A stretch of DNA of 64,000 nt from Nocardia fluminea (GCF_002846365.1 NZ_PJMW01000002.1:2108001-2172000); one strand, 5' to 3'; shown: positions 31,116 to 41,180, counted from the first letter of the stretch. Numbers and translations: made by a program. The notes: generated from the sequence alone by a model not told the origin.

Positions 31116-31171
31116 TGAAACGGAATGTTTCGTTCTGTTCCAAACGTAGCAGAACGGATCATTCCGTTTCA
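31116..31171. promoter_or_regulatory. Two mirrored operator sites between epoxide hydrolase and tetR
   Basis: Site A (31116-31137, begins TGAAACGGAATG, ends CGTTCTG) and site B (31150-31171, begins CAGAACGG, ends CATTCCGTTTCA) are 22-base inverted copies of each other with only two mismatches. Each is also an approximate palindrome. Site B lies just upstream of a TAGGCT -10 (31177-31182), 7 bases before the tetR ATG, and site A covers the epoxide hydrolase promoter region. One TetR dimer or dimer pair per site would control both genes. Confidence 0.75.
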
Positions 31172-31189
31172 AGTGGTAGGCTGATATTC

Positions 31190-31837
31190 ATGGCGAACCG
31201 GACCGAAACCGCAGATCAGCCCCGCTTGCCCGGCCGCAAGGCGCAGGCCGCGCGCAACGACGGACTGATCCTCGACGCCGCCCGCGCGGTGTTCCTCGAC
31301 GATCCGAACGCGCCGATCGCCGCCGTCGCCGAACGGGCCGGGGTGGGGATCAGCGCGCTCTACCGGCGTTATCCGAGCAAGGAGGTGCTGCTGCGCACGC
31401 TGTGTCACGAAGGGTTGCGGCGATTCAACGCGGAAGCCGATGTGGCGCTGGAGGATTCGGATGGCTGGCGGGGGTTCGTCGGATTCCTGGAGCGGGTCGT
31501 CGAGGCCGACGTGCACTCGCTCACCGTGCATCTCGCCGGCACCTTCACGCCCGACGAATCGATGCTGCCCGACGTGCTGCATTCGGGCGAGGCCGGTGAC
31601 GAGTTGGTCCGCCGGGCCCACGCCAGCGGGCGCTTGCGGCCCGATGTCAACGCCCTCGACGTAGGGCTGATTCTCGAGGCCTGCTCGGCCGTCGTCATGC
31701 CTGACCCGGCGCGCACCGCGCAGCTGCGCCGCCGGGTTCTCGCGCTGATGATCGACGGCCTCACAGCCGAGGGACCGCTGCCCGGCCCCGCGCCCGCTAC
31801 CGGTGAATTCGCTTGGCGCTGGGAACGTAGGCCCTGA
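31190..31837 (+). CDS. TetR-family regulator of the epoxide hydrolase
   Basis: 215 residues. Helix-turn-helix region about 22-68: DGLILDAARAVFLDDPNAPI, AAVAERAGVGISALYRRYPS, KEVLLRTLC. The C-terminal ligand domain resembles TetR_C (SBT-type) regulators. The ATG at 31190 follows a TAGGCT -10 by 7 bases, so the mRNA is probably leaderless; upstream frame is operator DNA. It should repress itself and the divergent epoxide hydrolase. Confidence 0.88.
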   Translation: MANRTETADQPRLPGRKAQAARNDGLILDAARAVFLDDPNAPIAAVAERAGVGISALYRRYPSKEVLLRTLCHEGLRRFNAEADVALEDSDGWRGFVGFLERVVEADVHSLTVHLAGTFTPDESMLPDVLHSGEAGDELVRRAHASGRLRPDVNALDVGLILEACSAVVMPDPARTAQLRRRVLALMIDGLTAEGPLPGPAPATGEFAWRWERRP

Positions 31838-31952
31838 GCTGGGAGGTGTCAGGTGGGCCCGGCTCGGGTAGCTGGGGCTGATCACCCGGCCCGGGGCTGT
31901 GGGGGCTGGCAGACTGAGCGCATCATCGGTGACTACAACGCGGAGGCGGGTA

Positions 31953-32363
31953 GTGAACTGGACTTTGGAAGTTGTGATCGTGCCGGTCTCCGACATCGAC
32001 CGGGCCAAGGATTTCTACGCACGCCAGCTCGGGTTCGTCGTCGATCACGACACGGTGATCTCCGACGACGTACGCATCGTGCAGCTGACCCCGCCAGGAT
32101 CGGGCTGCTCCATCGTCATCGGCAAGGGCGCGGTCCCGCATATGCCGCCCGGGTCACTGAAGGGGTTGCAGCTCGTTGTCCCCGACATCAAGCAGGCCCA
32201 CGCCGAACTCGTGGCGCGTGGTGTCGAGGTCACCGATGTCCAAGAGCTCGGGGTGAACCCGTCGCCCACCCCGGATCCGCTCGACAACGTCGGGTTCGTC
32301 TTCTTCAGTGACCCGGACGGGAACGGCTGGGGCGTGCAGCAGATCTCGAGCCGCGCGGGGTAG
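31953..32363 (+). CDS. VOC-family (glyoxalase-like) protein
   Basis: 136 residues with the two beta-alpha-beta-beta-beta modules of the vicinal oxygen chelate fold: WTLEVVIVPVSDIDRAKDFY and KGLQLVVPDIKQAHAELVAR, ending VFFSDPDGNGWGVQQI. The usual metal Glu near the end of the second module is replaced by Gln (WGVQQI), so it may bind rather than convert its ligand. GTG 31953 is chosen for the CGGAGG 6 bases upstream. Function unknown. Confidence 0.8.
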   Translation: MNWTLEVVIVPVSDIDRAKDFYARQLGFVVDHDTVISDDVRIVQLTPPGSGCSIVIGKGAVPHMPPGSLKGLQLVVPDIKQAHAELVARGVEVTDVQELGVNPSPTPDPLDNVGFVFFSDPDGNGWGVQQISSRAG

Positions 32364-32442
32364 CCGCCTCTCGAACGCCGACTAACCCTCGAGCTGATTC
32401 GAACCCTGTCGGCCGACCCCTCGCGGCGGGCACCATGCACGA

Positions 32443-33249
32443 ATGCTGTTGGACAAGCCCACCGAAACCGCCGAGCGACGGGTTCCGCTGTACCGCCGTT
32501 CGGGGTTCCTGCGTGCGCTGTCGCCGATCGTGCTCTTGCTCGTCTGGCAGCTCGCCAGCGCAAGCGGCGCGATCTCGGCCAAGAAGCTGCCCGCGCCTTC
32601 CGCGGTGCTGGACGCGGGTCTGGAAACCTACCGATCGGGCCAGCTCACCGAGGCCCTGCTGGTTTCCGGCCAGCGCGCGCTGTACGGCTTCGCGCTCGGC
32701 GCGGTCCTCGCGCTGGTGCTCGGCGTGCTCGCCGGGCTGAGCAAGGTCGGTGAGTACGCGGTGGACCCGCCGCTGCAGATGATCCGCACCATCCCGCTGT
32801 TCGGCCTGATCCCGCTGTTCATCATCTGGTTCGGCATCGGCGAGGAACCCAAGGTCTACCTGATCGCCCTCGGCGTGTTCTTCCCGCTGTACCTCAATAC
32901 CTTCTCCGGCATCCGCCAACTCGACCCGAAGCTGCTCGAACTCGGCAGCGCCCTGCACCTCGGGCTCGCCGAACGACTGCGTCTGCTCGTGCTCCCCGGC
33001 GCGCTGCCGCAGATCCTGGTCGGCGCGCGGCAGAGTCTCGGCATCGCCTGGCTCTCGCTGATCGTGGCCGAACAGATCAATGCCAGTGCGGGTCTCGGCT
33101 TCGTCGTCAACAACGCCCGCGAATTCCTGCGCACCGACATCGTGGTGTTCGGCCTGGTGGTCTACAGCCTGCTGGGCCTGCTCACCGACTCGATCGTGCG
33201 GCTGCTCGAACGCCGCGCCCTGCGCTGGCGCCCGGCGGTGCACCGCTGA
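32443..33249 (+). CDS. ssuC: Sulfonate/taurine-type ABC importer permease
   Basis: 268 residues with about six helices; N-terminal helix near 25-42 (ALSPIVLLLVWQLASASGAI). The permease signature loop is ELGSALHLGLAERLRLLVLP followed by GALPQILVGARQSLGIAW (EAA region). Family SsuC/TauC. It is followed at 52 bases by the ATPase and then a lipoprotein, so a full importer is encoded. No FMN monooxygenase gene (ssuD) is adjacent, so the ligand could be an aliphatic sulfonate or another small anion. Confidence 0.87.
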   Translation: MLLDKPTETAERRVPLYRRSGFLRALSPIVLLLVWQLASASGAISAKKLPAPSAVLDAGLETYRSGQLTEALLVSGQRALYGFALGAVLALVLGVLAGLSKVGEYAVDPPLQMIRTIPLFGLIPLFIIWFGIGEEPKVYLIALGVFFPLYLNTFSGIRQLDPKLLELGSALHLGLAERLRLLVLPGALPQILVGARQSLGIAWLSLIVAEQINASAGLGFVVNNAREFLRTDIVVFGLVVYSLLGLLTDSIVRLLERRALRWRPAVHR

Positions 33250-33301
33250 TGCCCACAGGGAGGCCCGCTACCCGCCGCCGTTCGATCGCGAGGTTCACAT
33301 C

Positions 33302-34057
33302 ATGACCGCTGCCGCCACCACGACCGTCACCCCCATCACCGCGCGCACGGCTCGCCCGGCTGCCGCGCGAATCTCCGGTCTCGGTAAGCGATTCGGTGAG
33401 CGCACCGTGCTCGACGGGATCGATGTCGAGATCGGCGCGGGCGAGATCGTCGCGCTTGTCGGCCGCAGCGGATCGGGCAAGTCCACGCTGTTGCGGATCC
33501 TGGGCGGCCTCGACACCGCCACTCGCGGTGCGGTGTCCGTCGAAGGCAGGCCGACGATCGTCTTCCAGGAACCGCGATTGATCCCGTGGCAGCCGGTGGT
33601 GCGCAATGTCGCCCTCGGCAGGCCGAAGCCGCGCAATCGACGGGCCGACGAGCGAGCCGCCCGCGACCTGCTCGCCGAGGTCGGCCTCGCCGGTCGCGCC
33701 GACGCGTGGCCGCTCACCCTGTCCGGTGGTGAGGCCCAACGAGCTGCCCTGGCAAGGGCATTGGTGGCCGAGCCGACTCTGCTGCTGCTCGACGAGCCGT
33801 TCGGTGCCCTCGACGCCCTGACCCGGCTGACGATGCACCAGCTGCTGCTCGGCCTGCACGCCCAGCGCGAGTTCGGCGTCCTGCTGGTGACCCACGACGT
33901 GCTCGAGGCGATCACCCTGGCCGACCGCGTGCTCGTCCTCGACGACGGCCGCATCGCCGCCGATGTGCCGATCGAGCTGCCACGCCCCCGCACCGCCGCC
34001 GCGCCGGAAGTCGCCGAGTACGCGACGCGCCTGCTCGCGCTGCTCGGCGTGCACTGA
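33302..34057 (+). CDS. ssuB: Sulfonate/taurine-type ABC importer ATPase
   Basis: 251 residues. Walker A VGRSGSGKSTLLRILGG near residue 55, Q-loop IVFQEPRLIPWQPVV, signature LSGGEAQRAALARALV, Walker B LLLLDEPFGALDALTR and H-loop VTHDVLEAI. The short distance between Walker A and the signature and the QEPRL-PW Q-loop are typical of SsuB/TauB. Start ATG 33302; the longer open frame upstream belongs to ssuC read in another frame. Middle gene of the importer operon. Confidence 0.9.
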   Translation: MTAAATTTVTPITARTARPAAARISGLGKRFGERTVLDGIDVEIGAGEIVALVGRSGSGKSTLLRILGGLDTATRGAVSVEGRPTIVFQEPRLIPWQPVVRNVALGRPKPRNRRADERAARDLLAEVGLAGRADAWPLTLSGGEAQRAALARALVAEPTLLLLDEPFGALDALTRLTMHQLLLGLHAQREFGVLLVTHDVLEAITLADRVLVLDDGRIAADVPIELPRPRTAAAPEVAEYATRLLALLGVH

Positions 34058-34089
34058 ATCCTCCGCACCAACGCGCGAAAGTTGTTCCC

Positions 34090-35085
34090 GTGAAACGCTC
34101 ACCGATGTCCCGCCTGGCAGGTCTCGCCCTCGCCGTCGCAGCAACGCTCACGCTGAGCGCCTGCGGCGACGACGCGGCGACCGAAGCCGCACCCTCGGGT
34201 CCGGTCGATCTCAGCACCGTCACCCTGAAAGTCGGTGATCAGAAAGCGATTTCGATCGAGGTGCTGCTCAAGGCATCGGGACAGCTGGAGAACCTGCCCT
34301 ACAAGATCGAGTTCTCCACCTTCACCGCCGGACTGCCGCTGGTCGAGGCGGCCAGCGCGGGCGGCATCGACATCGCCCAAACGGGCAATACCCCGGTGAT
34401 CTTCGGCGCTGCGGCCGATGCCGACATCAAGATCGTCGGGGCGCTCTCGGCCACCGGCAAGGGCGACGCGATCCTGGTCGGCAAGGACTCCACGATCGGT
34501 TCAGTCGCGGCGCTGAAGGGCAAGAAGGTGGCTGTCTACAAGGGCAGTTCGGCCAATGCGAATCTGCTGCTGCAGTTGCAGAAGGCGGGCCTGTCGCTGA
34601 GCGACGTCGAACCGGTCTACCTCGCTCCCGGCGACGGCTACACCGCGCTCACCCGCGGTGACGTCGACGCCTGGGCCACCTGGGACCCGTACACCGCCAT
34701 CGCCGAGAAGGAGATCGGCGCCAAGTCGATCGCCACCGCCGACCAGGCCGCGAACGGCTACAACTTCTGGGTAGCGGGCAACAAGACCGTCGCCGACGCG
34801 GGCAAGTCCGCCGCACTGGCCGACTTCTTCCAGCGCTACGCGGCCGCCACGAAATGGTCCTCGGACAACCTCGACGCCTGGTCGACCAAGTACGCGGAAC
34901 TGACCCAGATCAGTGTCGACGCCTCCCGCACCACCTGGACCCGCTCGATCAAGGAGCCCATCAAGCTCACCGACCAGGTCATCGCCTCCGAACAGGAAAT
35001 CGCCGACGCCTTCACCGAGGCCAAGGCCATCCCCGGCAAGGTCGACTTCGCGTCCTACGTCGACACCCGCTTCGACAAGGCCTAG
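34090..35085 (+). CDS. ssuA: Sulfonate/taurine-type substrate-binding lipoprotein
   Basis: 331 residues. Signal peptide with lipobox TLTLSAC (Cys about 25). The NMT1/SsuA-like fold follows: TLKVGDQKAISIEVLLKASG, EFSTFTAGLPLVEAASAGGI, DIAQTGNTPVIFGAAADADI, LKGKKVAVYKGSSANANLLL and DVDAWATWDPYTAIAEKE. GTG 34090 is the start. Last gene of ssuC-ssuB-ssuA, followed by a strong terminator. Ligand unproven; aliphatic sulfonates are the family default. Confidence 0.88.
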   Translation: MKRSPMSRLAGLALAVAATLTLSACGDDAATEAAPSGPVDLSTVTLKVGDQKAISIEVLLKASGQLENLPYKIEFSTFTAGLPLVEAASAGGIDIAQTGNTPVIFGAAADADIKIVGALSATGKGDAILVGKDSTIGSVAALKGKKVAVYKGSSANANLLLQLQKAGLSLSDVEPVYLAPGDGYTALTRGDVDAWATWDPYTAIAEKEIGAKSIATADQAANGYNFWVAGNKTVADAGKSAALADFFQRYAAATKWSSDNLDAWSTKYAELTQISVDASRTTWTRSIKEPIKLTDQVIASEQEIADAFTEAKAIPGKVDFASYVDTRFDKA

Positions 35086-35101
35086 TCCGCACCGGCAGAC
35101 C

Positions 35102-35132
35102 ACGGCGCCCTCGATCGGATCGAGGGCGCCGT
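35102..35132 (+). terminator. Terminator hairpin after ssuA
   Basis: A 31-base perfect dyad, arms beginning ACGGCGCCCTCGATC, turns on a single central base, so the real loop is a few bases wide. It starts 16 bases after the ssuA stop and closes the importer operon. Confidence 0.85.
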
Positions 35133-35272
35133 CTCGCGTGGTGCGCTCACTGTTCGCCGGCCGCACGGGTCGTGCTCCCGTGGAAACTGTTGCCGACTCG
35201 GTAGGTTGAGCGGCGGACCGGATGCCGGGGACCCGAATACCGGTCACGACCAGGAATCGGTGGTGAGGCGGC

Positions 35273-36793
35273 ATGGTGGGCGACAGTGCGCAGGCGTACG
35301 GGTCGGTGCGCTGGGTGATGCTCGGGGTGTTGTGCGCCAGCCTGTTGCTGGTGGCGATGGATGCCACGATTCTCAATGTGGCGTTGCCGTCGCTGATCGA
35401 GGATTTGCAGGTCGGTCCGCTCGAGCAGCTGTGGATCATCGACATCTACGGACTCGTGCTCGGCGGGCTGCTGATCACCACGGGTGCCCTCGGTGATCGG
35501 GTGGGGCGCAAGTTGTTGTTCATCAGCGGGTTCGTGCTGTTCGGGCTCGCTTCGGTGGTCGCGGCCACGGCGGGGAGTGCCGCTCAGTTGATCGGTGGAC
35601 GGGTGTTGCTCGGGATCGGTGGTGCGATGGTGATGCCGTCCACGCTGTCGCTGATCCGCAACATCTTCACCGATGCGCGCGAACGCACCATGGCCATCGG
35701 GATCTGGGCGGCGGTCGCCGGGGTCGGCGCCACGGTCGGGCCCATCGTCGGCGGTTTCCTCGTCGAGCACTTCGGGTGGTCGTCGGCGTTCTGGCTCAAT
35801 GTGCCGGTGGTGCTCGTGACCGTGGTGGTGGGGCTGTGGGTGTTGCCGGAATATCGTGCGCCGCAGGCGGGCAGCCTGGACTGGTTCGCCGCGGCGCTGT
35901 CGGTGGCCGGCATCGTCTGTCTGGCGTGGGGTGTGAAGCATCTGGCGAAAGGTGAAGCGAGCGAGGTGGACTGGGCGATCCTGCTGATCGGCATCGCCGC
36001 GCTGGCCTGGTTCACCCGTCGTCAGCTCACCGCCACCGACCCACTGCTCGATGTGCGGCTGTTCCGCAACGGGGCGTTCACCGCGGCGGCCGTCGCGACG
36101 CTGCTGGCCATGATGGCGATCGGCGCGGCGATGTTCCTGATCTCGCTGTGGCTGCAATACGTCCACGGCTACAGCCCGTCGCAGGCGGGCATCCGGATGT
36201 TGCCCGCCGCGCTCACGCTCCTCACCGCTTCCCTGCTCACGCCGTTTCTGATGGAGAAGTTCGGTGTCCGCGCGGTACTCGGGTTCGGTCTCGGCGCGGT
36301 CGCCCTCGGCTTCCTGCTGCTGGCGGTGAGTCCGGAGCCCACTACCTATCCGGTGGTCGCGCTGGTGCTGGTGTCGTTCGGTCTCGGCGACGGCATGGCG
36401 GTCACCGCGGCGGCCGCGGTCCTGGTCGGCGCGGTGCCCGCGGATCGGGCAGGCCAGGCGGGCGCGGTGGAGGAGACCAACTACGAGGTCGGTGTCGGGT
36501 TCGGCGTGGCGCTGCTCGGCAGCCTGCACGCCAGGATCTTCAGTCAGCACATGACGGGCCTGCCTGTCCCCGCCGACCGGCTCGACCAGGCGAGCGGTTC
36601 GATCGGCGGAGCGGCCGAGGTGGCCGGCGACCTGCCCGAACCGGCCGGCGACGAACTCGCCCATGCCGCCGAACACGCCTTCGACGTCGCCCTCACCACC
36701 ACGTCCTACATCTCGGCCGCCGTCGTCGCGGTGGTGGCTGTCGGCACGGTCTGGCTGGTCCCGAAGGGGTTTCGCGTCACCGGCGACCATTGA
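35273..36793 (+). CDS. DHA2-family (14-helix) MFS efflux transporter
   Basis: 506 residues, length of DHA2 drug/H+ antiporters. The first helix holds LLVAMDATILNVALPSLIED (motif D1), loop 2-3 has GALGDRVGRKLLFISGFVLF (motif A), and helix 5 has WAAVAGVGATVGPIVGGFLV (motif C, antiporter signature). The C-terminal half has VLVSFGLGDGMAV, then a charged loop and a last helix ending WLVPKGFRVTGDH. Similar proteins export quaternary amines and antibiotics (EmrB/QacA/LfrA type). No regulator adjoins in the same direction except the ArsR unit 80 bases downstream. Confidence 0.9.
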   Translation: MVGDSAQAYGSVRWVMLGVLCASLLLVAMDATILNVALPSLIEDLQVGPLEQLWIIDIYGLVLGGLLITTGALGDRVGRKLLFISGFVLFGLASVVAATAGSAAQLIGGRVLLGIGGAMVMPSTLSLIRNIFTDARERTMAIGIWAAVAGVGATVGPIVGGFLVEHFGWSSAFWLNVPVVLVTVVVGLWVLPEYRAPQAGSLDWFAAALSVAGIVCLAWGVKHLAKGEASEVDWAILLIGIAALAWFTRRQLTATDPLLDVRLFRNGAFTAAAVATLLAMMAIGAAMFLISLWLQYVHGYSPSQAGIRMLPAALTLLTASLLTPFLMEKFGVRAVLGFGLGAVALGFLLLAVSPEPTTYPVVALVLVSFGLGDGMAVTAAAAVLVGAVPADRAGQAGAVEETNYEVGVGFGVALLGSLHARIFSQHMTGLPVPADRLDQASGSIGGAAEVAGDLPEPAGDELAHAAEHAFDVALTTTSYISAAVVAVVAVGTVWLVPKGFRVTGDH

Positions 36794-36808
36794 CGGCCGC
36801 ACCTTGAC

Positions 36809-36855
36809 GCAACCGAAAGGTTGCAATACTCTGAGTTGCAACCAGTCAGTTGCAA
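36809..36855. promoter_or_regulatory. Repeated TTGCAA operator before the SRPBCC-arsR genes
   Basis: TTGCAA occurs at 36821, 36836 and 36850. The first two lie in a dyad GGTTGCAA-N9-TTGCAACC (36819-36843), and a GCAACC-GAAA-GGTTGC hairpin (36809-36824) overlaps its left arm. The pattern of spaced short inverted repeats fits an ArsR-family site. It sits just upstream of the ribosome site of the first gene of the unit. Confidence 0.65.
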
Positions 36856-36871
36856 TAAACGAGGAGGCATC

Positions 36872-37303
36872 ATGGGATTCCCTGATCAGATCGTCCGGAC
36901 CGTCGAGCTCGCGCACCCGCCCGCCAAGGTGTGGGCGGCCATCACCACCGCGGAAGGGCTGGGGAGCTGGTTCGGCAACACCGCCGAGATCGACCTGCGG
37001 CCGGGCGGGGACATGCGCATGACCTGGAAGGAAGGATTCGCCGCCGACATGCGGGTGGAGCGGGTCGAGGAGCCCTCGGTGTTCGGCTACACCTGGCCGA
37101 TCAACGGCCTGCCCGACGACGACCCGCGCCGCACCTATGTGGAATTCAGCCTCGAGCCGGTCGGCGACGGCACCCGGCTGACCGTCACCGAAACCGGTTT
37201 CGCCCAGCTGTCCGACGAGTCGCACAAGGAAGCGTTCGAAGGCAATGTCGGCGGCTGGAAGAGCGAGCTGGGCGAGCTCGTCGAGTACCTCGATGCGGCC
37301 TGA
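36872..37303 (+). CDS. SRPBCC/AHSA1-domain protein
   Basis: 143 residues with the START-like helix-grip fold of the AHSA1 group: QIVRTVELAHPPAKVWAAIT, TAEGLGSWFGNTAEIDLRPG, GDMRMTWK, VEFSLEPVGDGTRLTVTETG and a C-terminal long helix (NVGGWKSELGELVEYLDA). ATG 36872 is preceded by GAGGAGG. Overlaps arsR by 11 bases. Such proteins paired with ArsR regulators are common in actinobacteria and bind a hydrophobic ligand; function unknown. Confidence 0.85.
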   Translation: MGFPDQIVRTVELAHPPAKVWAAITTAEGLGSWFGNTAEIDLRPGGDMRMTWKEGFAADMRVERVEEPSVFGYTWPINGLPDDDPRRTYVEFSLEPVGDGTRLTVTETGFAQLSDESHKEAFEGNVGGWKSELGELVEYLDAA

Positions 37304-37622
37304 GCTGGAGGCCACCGCCGAACGGGTCTTCGTCGCGCTGGCCGATCCGAGCAGGCGGTCGGTACTCGCCGCACTCGCCGCGCACGGTCCGGCCACCGCG
37401 ACCGACCTCGCCGATCGACTGCCCATCTCCCGGCAGGCGATCGCGAAACACCTCGCCCTGCTCGCGGATGCGGGCCTGGTGATCGCGGAACCGGGGGAGC
37501 GGCGGCGCGTGCGCTACCGCCTCGATTCCGCCCCGATGCAAGTGGCACAACAATTTCTGGCTGCCCTGTCCCGTGACTGGGACAGCCCACTCGACGCGCT
37601 CCGCCGGCATCTCGACGGCTGA
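37293..37622 (+). CDS. ArsR-family winged-helix regulator
   Basis: 109 residues: RVFVALADPSRRSVLAALAA, TATDLADRLPISRQAIAKHL (recognition helix), ALLADAGLVIAEPGERRRVR (wing). No metal-binding Cys pair is present (no ELCVCDL motif), so it is a non-metal member of the group found with AHSA1 proteins. Translationally coupled to the preceding SRPBCC gene by an 11-base overlap. Likely binds the TTGCAA repeats upstream of the unit. Confidence 0.88.
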   Translation: MRPELEATAERVFVALADPSRRSVLAALAAHGPATATDLADRLPISRQAIAKHLALLADAGLVIAEPGERRRVRYRLDSAPMQVAQQFLAALSRDWDSPLDALRRHLDG

Positions 37623-37638
37623 GCCGGAAGGAAACGTC

Positions 37639-38145
37639 ATGAGCGACAACGACTTCACCGCCACCATCACCGTCGACAAGACCCCCGAGGAGGCCTTCGC
37701 GGCCATCAACAATGTGTGGGCCTGGTGGTCGGAGACCATCGAGGGCAGCACCGGCACGGTCGGCGACAGCTACCTGTTCGAGGTCCCCGGCCTGCACCGG
37801 TGCACCATGACGACCACCACGGCGATTCCGGGCGAGCGCCTGGTCTGGCACGTCACCGACTCGTACCTGTCCTTCATCGCCGACACCACCGAATGGGAGG
37901 ACACCGACGTCGTCTTCGACATCACCGAGAACGCCGACGGTACCGAAATCCGTTTCACCCATGTGGGTTTGGAACCCGCCGGGGAGTGCTACGAGGTGTG
38001 CTCCAACGCCTGGGGTGCCTACATCACCACCAGCCTGCGCGGTCTGCTCACCACCGGTGAGGGCGACCCGTTCCGGCGCACGAGCACCGGCGAGTCGGAG
38101 TTGCTCAAGCACGGCAACGCCGACTTGGTGAAGCCGCGTCCCTGA
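37639..38145 (+). CDS. Second SRPBCC-domain protein
   Basis: 168 residues: FTATITVDKTPEEAFAAINN, VWAWWSETIEGSTGTVGDSY, FEVPGLHRCTMTTTTAIPGE and ITENADGTEIRFTHVGLEP; then a C-terminal helix around AYITTSLRGLL. It is an AHSA1-like helix-grip protein, different from the first copy. ATG 37639 has AAGGAAA upstream and lies 16 bases after arsR, so the three genes form one operon. It ends flush with the opposite-strand thioesterase stop (38145/38146). Confidence 0.85.
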   Translation: MSDNDFTATITVDKTPEEAFAAINNVWAWWSETIEGSTGTVGDSYLFEVPGLHRCTMTTTTAIPGERLVWHVTDSYLSFIADTTEWEDTDVVFDITENADGTEIRFTHVGLEPAGECYEVCSNAWGAYITTSLRGLLTTGEGDPFRRTSTGESELLKHGNADLVKPRP

Positions 38146-38940
38146 TCAGCCTCGTGGCGCGATGAGCAGCGTCTGGGTGCTGCGCCCGATCGGCCCGGTC
38201 TCGTCGAACAGCGCGGATTCGGCGAGGCCGATGCCGTGCGGTTGGGGATGGGTGACAGCGTCCAGGCACACCCACTCACCGACCGGCTGACGATGCAGGG
38301 TGACGGTGAGGTCGGTGTTGATGAACAGGTACTTCGACCAGTCGAGGACCGCACTCACCCCGTTGCCCGAATCGGCGGCGGCCAGTGTGCGCTCCAGTGG
38401 ACTCGGGGCGGTGCCCGCGACGATCGGGTACTTCAACCGGATCCAGCAGACAGCGGGCCCTGGTGCGGCGAAAGAGCCTGCGGTGAAACGGTATTCGATG
38501 CCGGTATGGAAACCGATCTCCTGATCGGAGGGAAACTGCTCCGGCTCCGTCGCCGCGGGCAGCGCCCTGGTGCCGCTCGGCAGGAACTCGGCGGGCAGAT
38601 CGAGGGCGGGCTCGGCGAGCTTGAGCCGCCACGCGTTGGCCTGCATCACCGGTCCGCGCTCCGACGACAGGGTCGCCTCGATCAGCTCGACGCTGCGTCC
38701 CGAGCGCACCACCTTCGCCTGCGCGGTGAGTGGAGCCAGCGGTACCGGCCCGAGAATCTCGACGGCGACGCGCCCGACCTGGAATCCGGGCCGCGGCTCG
38801 CAGCGCTCGATCACATGCCCGAGCAGAGCCGACGGTGGTCCGGCGTGCTGGGCGTCCGGCGACCACGGGCCCCGGGTCAGCTCGGTCGAGAGGTACCGGT
38901 TCGGGTCCGCGGGGTCTTGACGGTAGAAAGCATCGGCCAC
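38146..38940 (-). CDS. Acyl-CoA thioesterase-like double-hotdog protein
   Basis: 264 residues. Resembles the TesB-like/4HBT_3 thioesterase family: N-terminal hotdog (TRGPWSPDAQHAGPPSALLG, HVIERCEPRPGFQVGRVAVE, VVRSGRSVELIEATLSS) and C-terminal hotdog (LFINTDLTVTLHRQPVGEWV, IGLAESALFDETGPIGRSTQ). The QHAGPPSALL motif is typical. It would cleave acyl-CoA to free acid; chain length unknown. Stops directly against the convergent SRPBCC gene with no gap. Confidence 0.8.
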   Translation of the reverse strand: MADAFYRQDPADPNRYLSTELTRGPWSPDAQHAGPPSALLGHVIERCEPRPGFQVGRVAVEILGPVPLAPLTAQAKVVRSGRSVELIEATLSSERGPVMQANAWRLKLAEPALDLPAEFLPSGTRALPAATEPEQFPSDQEIGFHTGIEYRFTAGSFAAPGPAVCWIRLKYPIVAGTAPSPLERTLAAADSGNGVSAVLDWSKYLFINTDLTVTLHRQPVGEWVCLDAVTHPQPHGIGLAESALFDETGPIGRSTQTLLIAPRG

Positions 38941-39069
38941 CCGGCCGACGTTACCCCGCGCGACGATCCGGGGGCAGCCGCGGTGCTCGTAGGCGGTGGC
39001 TGCGCGCCGGGGCGAATCCGCCGATCGACGCGACCCACCACGAAGGTCGGTCGCGCACGGCGGCGAAAC

Positions 39070-39264
39070 CTAGGCGCTGCCCGTGTAGAGCGCTGTGAAC
39101 AGGTCGAACAGCGAACGCAGGGCGCACGGGCTGGTGTCGGAGGTGCAGCCGATGGACGACGAACCGGAGTCGGCGACCGGGAGGGACGCCGCTTGGGCGG
39201 TGCCCAGCGGGGCGGCGACGGACAGGGCGGCGGCCACGAGGGCCCCGGCGAGGATGCGCTTCAT
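39070..39264 (-). CDS. Small secreted protein
   Basis: 64 residues from ATG 39264: a clear signal peptide (MKRILAGALVAAALSVAAPL, likely cut after AQA near residue 25) leaves about 39 residues with a possible disulfide in GCTSDTSPCALRSLF. GGAG lies a few bases upstream of this start; the longer frame adds non-signal residues. Similar short exported proteins with two Cys are common in Nocardia; function unknown. Lies alone between the thioesterase and thiC. Confidence 0.6.
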   Translation of the reverse strand: MKRILAGALVAAALSVAAPLGTAQAASLPVADSGSSSIGCTSDTSPCALRSLFDLFTALYTGSA

Positions 39265-39366
39265 TGATTCACTCCAGTACTCCGCGTGCCGGCAGGTCGG
39301 CACGATCGCCAACGTTACCGATCGCCACGGGGAGCGAAAGCCCCGAAATACAGGGTGCGCGCGGCA

Positions 39367-39403
39367 CGACGCCCGCCCGATCGCGCTGATCGGACGGGCG
39401 TCG
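39367..39403 (-). terminator. Terminator hairpin after thiC
   Basis: CGACGCCCG (39367-39375) pairs with CGGGCGTCG (39395-39403), extended by CCGATC/GATCGG with one mismatch between, giving a 15-bp stem and a 5-base loop. It is 21 bases past the thiC stop. Confidence 0.75.
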
Positions 39404-39423
39404 GCGCGGGTGGTGCTCCCGGG

Positions 39424-41180
<1,757 letters not shown>

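Noticed and set aside
31101..31172. Longer start for the epoxide hydrolase
   Set aside because: Would translate the operator region; the internal ATG has a good ribosome site and the family N-terminus.
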